Assembly: GCF_029946505.1 (NCBI RefSeq)
Contig: NZ_JARZHG010000001.1
Span: forward strand, 496,001-560,000
Source: Polyangium sp. y55x31
GTDB lineage: Bacteria; Myxococcota_A; Polyangia; Polyangiales; Polyangiaceae
DNA: 64,000 bases
Direction: 5' to 3'
Shown: positions 58,709 through 64,000 of the stretch, in pieces
Layout: the number at the start of each line of letters is the position of its first letter
Numbering within the stretch: the first letter of the stretch is position 1
The notes under the pieces: generated by a model
What the model saw: the letters and a program-made list of their open reading frames with translations, nothing else
Told to the model about the DNA's origin: nothing
The model's database searches: none
Position numbers and translations under genes: made by a program

Positions 58709-58810
58709 ACCCCTTCGACGCTCGGGGGCTACGCTCGGCGAGCCGAGCTGCGCCCCCAAACCCCTTCGACGCTCGGGGGCTACGCTCGGCGAGCCGAGCT
58801 GCGCCCCCAA
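58709..58810. repeat. 51-bp tandem duplication
   Basis: Two identical 51-base units start at 58709 and 58760, each with ACCCCTTCGACGCTCGGGGG and GAGCCGAGCTGCGCCCCC. They lie in the 322-base gap between the HPF gene (minus) and the uridine kinase gene (plus), which otherwise holds only GC-rich sequence and presumably both promoters. The unit is a multiple of three, so frames stay open through it, but nothing suggests coding. Confidence 0.85.
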
Positions 58811-58993
58811 ACCCCCATGGCGGAGCCGTCGGGACGCCGCCGTCTTGGCCTTCTCCCTCCTCCATTCGGCTCCGTCCGCGCTGCGGCAAGACCCGGCGCG
58901 CCCGTCCGAGTGTGGCCCGGCTTGCTTCTTCGCTCGATGGTCGACCAAGCCGCCGAATCGAAGTATGGTGCCGCCGGGACGAACGAGCTCTTG

Positions 58994-59623
58994 ATGCGAC
59001 CGCTCATGATAGGAGTCGCCGGCGGCAGCGGCTCCGGCAAGACGACCGTGGCCCGCCGTATCGCCGAGGCGCTGCCTCCCGCCGGCGTGACCATCCTCGA
59101 GCACGACGCGTATTACCGCGACCGTGGCGACATCTCCTACGAGGAGCGCTGCGGGCTCAACTTCGATCACCCGGAGTCCTTGGAGACCGAGCTCTTGGTC
59201 GAGCACCTCGCCGCCCTCCGGCGGGGCGAGTCCATCGACGTCCCTCGGTACGACTTCAAGACGCACCGCCGCGCCCCGGATTGGCGACGCGTCGCGCCGA
59301 CGCCCGTGGTGATCGTCGAGGGCATCCTGGTCTTCGTCGAGGCGAAGCTCCGCGAGCAGCTCGACATCAAGATTTACGTCGACACGGACGCCGACATCCG
59401 CGCCTTCCGCCGCATCCGCCGCGACATCGAGCACCGCGGCCGGACATTCGAGTCCGTCCGGGAGCAGTACTACCGGACCGTGCGGCCGATGCACCTCATG
59501 TTCGTCGAACCCTCGAAACGCTGGGCCGACGTGATCATCCCCGAGGGGGGTGACAACAAGATTGGCATCGATCTCGTGATCGCACTCATCCGCCAGATGC
59601 GGGGCGCCGAGATGGCCGGCTGA
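58994..59623 (+). CDS. udk: Uridine kinase
   Basis: 209 residues, the length of E. coli Udk. P-loop GGSGSGKTT, EHDAYYRD, FDHPESLETELL, the substrate RYDFKTHRR and RFRRIRRDIEHRGR-like lid (FRRIRRDIEHRG) are all present. The enzyme phosphorylates uridine and cytidine in pyrimidine salvage. ATG 58994 gives MRPLMIG; an ATG at 59006 is possible. The reading frame runs further upstream through the 51-bp repeats but is not conserved there. The ATP-grasp gene follows after 55 bases. Confidence 0.92.
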   Translation: MRPLMIGVAGGSGSGKTTVARRIAEALPPAGVTILEHDAYYRDRGDISYEERCGLNFDHPESLETELLVEHLAALRRGESIDVPRYDFKTHRRAPDWRRVAPTPVVIVEGILVFVEAKLREQLDIKIYVDTDADIRAFRRIRRDIEHRGRTFESVREQYYRTVRPMHLMFVEPSKRWADVIIPEGGDNKIGIDLVIALIRQMRGAEMAG

Positions 59624-59678
59624 GTTTGGCGCGACGGCCGGATGACATCCCGGCCCGAGTTGGGGTAATGGACGCGCC

Positions 59679-60923
59679 GTGATCAACACCGACCACGATC
59701 CGACGAGGCCCGCCTCCCTGCCCCCGCCGCCGACCACGATCCTCTGCGTGTCGAGCTACTTCAAGGGCAACGACTTCCTGAAGCAGGCGCGGCGCGAGGG
59801 TTGCCGGGTCATCCTGTTGACACTCGAAACCTTGCTCGGCAAACCGTGGGCGCGCGAGGAGATCGACGAGATCTTCGGCATGCCGACCTTGAACGATCGG
59901 CGCGCGGTGGTGAACGCCGTCAGTTACCTCGCCCGGACACGCGAGATCGAGCGCGTCGCGCCACTCGACGACTACGACGTGGAGCTCGCCGCGCACCTGC
60001 GCGAGCACCTGCGCATCCCAGGCATGGGCGAGACGACGGCGCGATATTTCCGCGACAAGCTCGCGATGCGCGCCCGCGCCAAGGATCGCAGCATCCCAGT
60101 GCCGGACTTCGTGCACGTGCTGAACGACGAGCGCGTGCGCCGCTTTTTGCGCACGGTGCCGGCGCCCTGGCTGCTCAAGCCGCGCTCCGAGGCCGCATCC
60201 CTCGGCATCAAGAAGCTCGATCGCGAGGAAGACGCGCTGCGCGTGATCGAGGAGCTCGGCGACGATCGCTCGCGTTACCTGCTCGAGCGGATGATCCCGG
60301 GCCAGTTCTTCCACGTGGACTCGATCGTCTCCGAGAAGCGCATCGTGTTCGCAGAGGCGCACCAGTACCGAACGTCACTCTTCGAGGTCGTGAACCAGGG
60401 CGGCCCCTCAGCGACGCAGACGATCGATCGGTCGAGCGATCTCTGGCGCGAGCTCATCGATCTGAACGAGCGGGTGATCGAGCACATGGGCCTCGTGCGC
60501 GGCGTGACGCACATCGAGTACGTGCGCTCGAACGAGGACGGCCGGATCTATTTCATCGAGGCAGCGGCGCGCGTCGGCGGCAGCCACACAGCAGACGTGG
60601 TGGAGGCAGCGACAGGGATCAACCTGTGGCGCGAATGGGCAAAGATCGAAATCGCGCAAGGCGAACGCCCGTACGTGCTGCCAGCGCGGCGGTACGACTA
60701 CGGCGGCCTCGTGCTGTCGCTGTCACGGCAAGAGCACCCCGACATGTCGGCATACACGGACCCCGAGATCGTCTGGCGCACGCCCGAGAAGCCGCACCAC
60801 GCAGGTCTCATCGTCCGCGCAGACAACCCCGGCCGCGTGCGCGAGCTCGTCGAGAATTACGCGGTGCGGTTCGTCCAGGATTTCACGGCCGTGTTGCCGC
60901 CTCCGACCCAAGCGACGGCTTGA
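59679..60923 (+). CDS. ATP-grasp domain protein
   Basis: 414 residues. The ATP-grasp fold is shown by PWLLKPRSEAASLGIKK (nucleotide Lys), RYLLERMIPGQFFHVDSIV, and YFIEAAARVGGSH, which holds the metal Glu and Arg. An N-terminal Rossmann-like domain (CVSSYFKGNDFLKQARREGC) precedes it. Such enzymes join a carboxylate to an amine or other nucleophile, for example in dipeptide or natural-product synthesis. The start is GTG 59679. It may be co-transcribed with udk. The substrate is unknown. A long repeat element follows it. Confidence 0.85.
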   Translation: MINTDHDPTRPASLPPPPTTILCVSSYFKGNDFLKQARREGCRVILLTLETLLGKPWAREEIDEIFGMPTLNDRRAVVNAVSYLARTREIERVAPLDDYDVELAAHLREHLRIPGMGETTARYFRDKLAMRARAKDRSIPVPDFVHVLNDERVRRFLRTVPAPWLLKPRSEAASLGIKKLDREEDALRVIEELGDDRSRYLLERMIPGQFFHVDSIVSEKRIVFAEAHQYRTSLFEVVNQGGPSATQTIDRSSDLWRELIDLNERVIEHMGLVRGVTHIEYVRSNEDGRIYFIEAAARVGGSHTADVVEAATGINLWREWAKIEIAQGERPYVLPARRYDYGGLVLSLSRQEHPDMSAYTDPEIVWRTPEKPHHAGLIVRADNPGRVRELVENYAVRFVQDFTAVLPPPTQATA

Positions 60924-60931
60924 TGGCGTAG

Positions 60932-61262
60932 CGCCGGGGTTTCACCCCGGACCCCGACCAGGGGTTGTCCACCCCTGGACCCGGACCAGCGCAAGCGCTG
61001 GACTCGGGGTCGATGAACTGCGCGATGCGCAGTTCATCGAACGGGCCAGGGTCAAGACCAAGGACGACCCTGCCAACCAAGACGGCAGCGCTGACGTTTC
61101 AACCAGCAACGTGTCGCTGCGTGCGACAACCTTCCCGGTCTTGCCACCGGCCTGCTGGAAAAACTGCGCGGAGCGCAGTTTTTCCACCTGAGGTCCAGGG
61201 CTTGCCCTGGTTCGGGTCGAGGGGCGAACAGCCCCCGCGGGGTCCGGGGCGGCGCCCCGGCG
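60932..61262 (+). repeat. Dispersed multi-hairpin element, long copy C
   Basis: Lies between the convergent ATP-grasp and TetR genes, filling the 357-base gap. Hairpins: CCGGGGT/ACCCCGG (60934-60950), CCAGGGGT/ACCCCTGG (60958-60978), CCAGCGC/GCGCTGG (60986-61001), CGATGAACTGCGC stem (61011-61039, loop GAT). After a core of about 117 bases come GGAAAAACTGCGC stem (61157-61185), CCAGGGC/GCCCTGG (61195-61210), GGGGC/GCCCC (61221-61235) and CCGGGGC/GCCCCGG (61244-61260). It is the reverse complement arrangement of copy B. The core edges match copy B closely while its centre differs. Confidence 0.9.
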
Positions 61263-61280
61263 CGGACGCCCCCGAGCGAG

Positions 61281-61967
61281 TCACGCCGAGCTGCATTGCT
61301 GCCGGAGCCGCTCGAGGCCATCGAGGAGGAGCTCTAGCCCGAACTGGAAGTCGTGCAGGCCGCGGTGTGAGCCTTCGATGACGAGCTCTGTCAGTGCGCG
61401 CATGTAGGGGTATTCGTCGGCTGGGAGCTTGGGCAGGAACATCTTGGCCGCGCTTGCGTACTCCGAGGGGTCGAGTGGGAAGTTGAGCTCTTGGATCGTG
61501 AAACCGTAGACGTGGCTGTCGATCGCGTTCCAGGCGCGATCGGCCAGCTCGTAGGAGAAGCCTGCTTCCCGCAGACAGCCGAGCGTGGCGTTCACGTAGC
61601 GCAGCATCGCTGGCCCGACGTTCACGCGTGATCCGACGAGCATTGGCGCCCATGGGTGGCGCAGGAAGACCTCGTGGGCCGAGGTTGCGCGCTTGCGCAT
61701 GGCTGTCTTCCAGTCTGCGCCGCCGATCGTGGGCACTTCGATCTCTGAAACGACGAGGTCCACGATGCCGTCGAGAAGGTCGTCTTTGCTCTCGACGTGG
61801 TTGTAGAGCGACATCGCTTCGACCCCGAGCTCTTGGGCGAGCCTGCGCATCGAGAGCGACTCGAGGCCCTCTTCGTCGGCGAGACGGATCGCGGTGCGGA
61901 GGATGCGCTCTCGCGTCAGGGGGTCGCGCTTGGACGCGCGTCGAACGGAATTTCTGGCTCGGGCCAT
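61281..61967 (-). CDS. TetR-family repressor (TetR-class C-terminal domain)
   Basis: 228 residues. The N-terminal helix-turn-helix is TRERILRTAIRLADEEGLESLSMRRLAQELGVEAMSLYNHV, shortened here to LSMRRLAQELGVEAMSLYNH. The longer C-terminal ligand domain resembles the TetR class that binds tetracycline-like ligands. It lies divergent to the oxidoreductase gene, and a strong inverted repeat between them (61994-62032) is the expected operator. ATG 61967 was chosen; other upstream starts would overlap the operator. Confidence 0.9.
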   Translation of the reverse strand: MARARNSVRRASKRDPLTRERILRTAIRLADEEGLESLSMRRLAQELGVEAMSLYNHVESKDDLLDGIVDLVVSEIEVPTIGGADWKTAMRKRATSAHEVFLRHPWAPMLVGSRVNVGPAMLRYVNATLGCLREAGFSYELADRAWNAIDSHVYGFTIQELNFPLDPSEYASAAKMFLPKLPADEYPYMRALTELVIEGSHRGLHDFQFGLELLLDGLERLRQQCSSA

Positions 61968-61993
61968 CTCGCTTCGAGCCCTCACCTTGACAG

Positions 61994-62032
61994 ACTTACG
62001 GTGTAAGTACAAGCTATACTTACACCGTAAGT
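61994..62032. promoter_or_regulatory. TetR operator (15-bp perfect inverted repeat)
   Basis: ACTTACGGTGTAAGT and ACTTACACCGTAAGT are perfect reverse complements separated by nine bases. Each arm is itself a dyad (ACTTAC-GGT-GTAAGT), so two dimers could bind. TATACT (62015-62020) lies in the spacer as a possible -10 box for the plus gene, with TTGACA at 61987-61992, though the 22-base gap is long. Confidence 0.85.
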
Positions 62033-62063
62033 TCGTCTTGCCCCTCTTGACCAGGAGACCGCC

Positions 62064-63038
62064 ATGCATGCGCTCGTTCAACCCGAATACGGCTCGCCCG
62101 ATGTCTTGCGACTCGAGGAGGTCGAGACCCCGTCGATCGGCGACGACGACGTCCTCGTTCGTGTGCATGCCGCATCGGTGTGCAAAGGCGACGTGCACCT
62201 GCTCACGGGCAAACCCTACCTCGTGCGCCTGGGCTTCGGCCTGCGGCGGCCCAAGCGTCGTATTGCGGGGCAAAACGTGGCCGGCACGGTCGAGGCTGTC
62301 GGACGCAACGTCACCACGACGAAGCCGGGCGACGAGGTCTACGGCCAGGTGACCTGCGGGTTCGCCGAATACGTCCGCGCGCGCGCCGACGAGCTCGCGC
62401 CGAAGTCCCCGAGGCTCACGTTCGAGCAAGCGGCCGCGATGCCCGACTCGGGCATGACGGCATTGCAGGCGCTGCGCGACGTGGGGCGGCTACGGGCGGG
62501 ACAGCGGGTCCTCATCAATGGTGCGTCGGGCGGCGTCGGATCGTTCGCGGTTCCGATCGCCAAATCGATGGGTGCCGAGGTGACGGCCGTGTGCAGCACG
62601 CGGCACGTCGACAAGGTGCGGTCGATCGGCGCCGACGAGGTCGTCGATTACACGAAAGAAGATTTCACGAAGCAAACCGGGCGCTTCGACGTGATGCTCG
62701 ACCTCGTGGGAAACCGCTCGCCTTCCGCATGCAAGCAGGTGCTCACGCCGAGGGGCACCTACGTGTCGTGCGCGGGTTCGCCGGGCGGACAGTGGATCGG
62801 GCCGGTCGTCTGGATGATGAAGGTGATGCTCACCGGCGCGTTCGCGAGCCAGAAGATGACGCCGTTCCTCACCAAGCCACGGCGCGAGGATCTGATTGCA
62901 TTGAACGATCTGGTGGAAGCCGGGGCGCTTTTGCCGGTGATCGAGCGAGCGTACTCGTTCCGCGAGGCCGCGGAAGCGGTACGGCACGTGGCCGAGGGGC
63001 ATGCGCAGGGAAAAACCGTGATCGTCGTCCGTCAATAG
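62064..63038 (+). CDS. Quinone oxidoreductase-like medium-chain dehydrogenase
   Basis: 324 residues. An N-terminal GroES-like part (MHALVQPEYGSPDVLRLEEV, with KGDVHLLTGK), then the NADPH fold with LINGASGGVGSFAVPIAKSMGAEVTAV. No zinc-ligand pattern is clear, placing it with quinone oxidoreductases. AGGAG seven bases upstream of the ATG supports the start. It likely reduces an unsaturated carbonyl or quinone and is repressed by the divergent TetR protein. Confidence 0.88.
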   Translation: MHALVQPEYGSPDVLRLEEVETPSIGDDDVLVRVHAASVCKGDVHLLTGKPYLVRLGFGLRRPKRRIAGQNVAGTVEAVGRNVTTTKPGDEVYGQVTCGFAEYVRARADELAPKSPRLTFEQAAAMPDSGMTALQALRDVGRLRAGQRVLINGASGGVGSFAVPIAKSMGAEVTAVCSTRHVDKVRSIGADEVVDYTKEDFTKQTGRFDVMLDLVGNRSPSACKQVLTPRGTYVSCAGSPGGQWIGPVVWMMKVMLTGAFASQKMTPFLTKPRREDLIALNDLVEAGALLPVIERAYSFREAAEAVRHVAEGHAQGKTVIVVRQ

Positions 63039-63044
63039 AGGAGG

Positions 63045-64000
63045 TCACGCCCGCTTGTTCGCACGAAATGCGTCGAGCGCTTGGAGGGCCCCGCCGGCCC
63101 CGCCTCCGGCGGCGTTTTTCGCCCATGAACGGAGAATGGGCATGAGCGCCGGCCTCTGAATGCGGAGCTCGTCCAGAACGGCGTTCGCTTGCCCTCGCAC
63201 GAGGGACGCCATGATCCGCGCATACTCGTCGGCCGTGATGGGCCCCCGAAAACCTTCCACGGCGGCGACGTACGAGCGGTCGTATTTGGTGCGCTCTTCA
63301 TGCTCGCCGCGGGAGGCTTCGTCCGTGAGCTCGCGCGAAAAACGGCGCTCGATCGCCGCGAAGGTCCGCTCCGACAATGCGTGACGCCGCAAAAGGTCGG
63401 CGCGGGGCTCGTGTTGCTCCGCGAATTCGGCCGAGAGCGTGGCGAACTGCTCGATCGTGAACGTCGCCGGGTCGAGCTCGGGCAATGGCTCCGGCGCGAC
63501 CTCGACGGGCGCAGGCGGCGAAGGCGCGGGCAGGGCGGCGATTTCAGGCGGCGCGGCGGCGCGGACCGTCGCGAGGGGCCCGATCATCGGCGGAGCCGCC
63601 GGCAAACCCGGCGAGACCATGTCCGGCGGCGGCGACAGACGCGAGGGTGGCGGCGGCTCAAAAGCCAGCGCCGACGCAGGCGGCGGCGGCACGGACGACG
63701 GGGGCCGCGAGGGCGGCGGCACAGGCGGCGGCGCGGGCACGGCCGCCCCCAGGACGGCGAGCGGGGCTTTTACGAAGGGCAACGCCGCCCCCGGATCGAC
63801 CCGCGCAGGCTCGCCCGACAAACTCGTGGTTTCCTCGATCGAGAGGCCGTCCGCGGAATCCCCGGGCGCGAACGGCAATGCGGGGGACACGGCCGCCTTC
63901 TGGCTCGAGCGCCAATCGAGCTGCACCGTCCCGGGCGCGCCGGGGCCCGAGAGCTGCCGATCGCTCTCCTCCGTGGTCACCACGACGCACCCGTCCTCGT
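63045..64000 (-). CDS. Proline-rich protein, cut by right edge (possibly DUF2169-like)
   Basis: At least 318 residues; the frame is open to the edge, and the start of the gene lies beyond it. The visible part opens with EDGCVVVTTEESDRQLSG, then short PxLPFxxG-type motifs (SPALPFAPG, GAALPFVKAP) in a long Pro/Ala-rich linker. A helical C-terminal domain follows (DLLRRHALSERTFAAIERRF, RILRSWAKNAAGG). The LPF motifs resemble linkers after DUF2169 domains of type VI secretion-associated proteins in myxobacteria. That family call is tentative. A GTG at 63983 could be an internal start. Confidence 0.5.
   Translation of the reverse strand, partial: EDGCVVVTTEESDRQLSGPGAPGTVQLDWRSSQKAAVSPALPFAPGDSADGLSIEETTSLSGEPARVDPGAALPFVKAPLAVLGAAVPAPPPVPPPSRPPSSVPPPPASALAFEPPPPSRLSPPPDMVSPGLPAAPPMIGPLATVRAAAPPEIAALPAPSPPAPVEVAPEPLPELDPATFTIEQFATLSAEFAEQHEPRADLLRRHALSERTFAAIERRFSRELTDEASRGEHEERTKYDRSYVAAVEGFRGPITADEYARIMASLVRGQANAVLDELRIQRPALMPILRSWAKNAAGGGAGGALQALDAFRANKRA

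Overview
The window is about 64 kb of very GC-rich bacterial chromosome. The gene content points to a myxobacterium (Myxococcota), most likely of the Polyangiales/Sorangium type. The signs are three Ser/Thr protein kinases of myxobacterial style (one fused to cyclase-like, AAA and TPR modules), many predicted lipoproteins, a sigma-54 activator, an alternative complex III plus caa3 oxidase operon, and strong third-position GC bias. The organism assignment is inference. I see no tRNA, rRNA, CRISPR array or insertion sequence.

Layout. 1-6.1 kb: two divergent citrate synthase genes (one cut by the left edge, one with an N-terminal helix-turn-helix) sharing an operator-like region, then an alpha/beta hydrolase, a D-lactate-type dehydrogenase and the potassium transporter Kup. 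6.2-12 kb: fluoride channel CrcB, a SIR2-like protein, an AAA-like ATPase and two Ser/Thr kinases. 12.2-18.6 kb: three envelope proteins and a large beta-propeller/di-haem protein. 18.8-25.4 kb: a HEAT-repeat membrane protein with a processive glycosyltransferase, then uvrA. 25.8-40.7 kb, all on the minus strand: a 12-gene respiratory operon (actABCDEF, one unknown, SCO, caa3 subunits II, I, III, IV), most genes overlapping by 1-8 bases, followed by a RegB/RegA-like redox two-component pair. It should carry electrons from quinol through ACIII directly to a type-A2 caa3 oxidase.

41-47.9 kb: the most unusual part. It holds an Asp/Asn beta-hydroxylase, a haem-oxygenase-like iron enzyme, a flavin-dependent halogenase, an S53 (sedolisin) peptidase with a changed active-site residue, a small protein with a nitrile-hydratase-type leader (a RiPP precursor signature), and a divergent TrpD-like transferase. 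I propose it as a candidate biosynthetic locus for a halogenated and/or hydroxylated ribosomal peptide. 48-53.8 kb: a 43-bp minisatellite, a SIMPL-domain protein, two lipoproteins, and a sigma-54 activator divergent from a di-haem peroxidase with matching promoter and dyad sites. 53.8-64 kb: a giant kinase/cyclase-like/AAA/TPR protein, a ribosome-hibernation factor fused to a cold-shock domain, uridine kinase, an ATP-grasp enzyme, a TetR/oxidoreductase pair with a clear operator, and a protein cut by the right edge.

A second theme is a dispersed non-coding element seen four times (about 13.66, 25.45, 46.24 and 60.93 kb). It is made of consecutive perfect hairpins and sits at gene 3' ends, three times between convergent genes. 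Two copies are long (about 330 bp), in opposite orientation, and share a non-hairpin core; two are short (about 105 bp).
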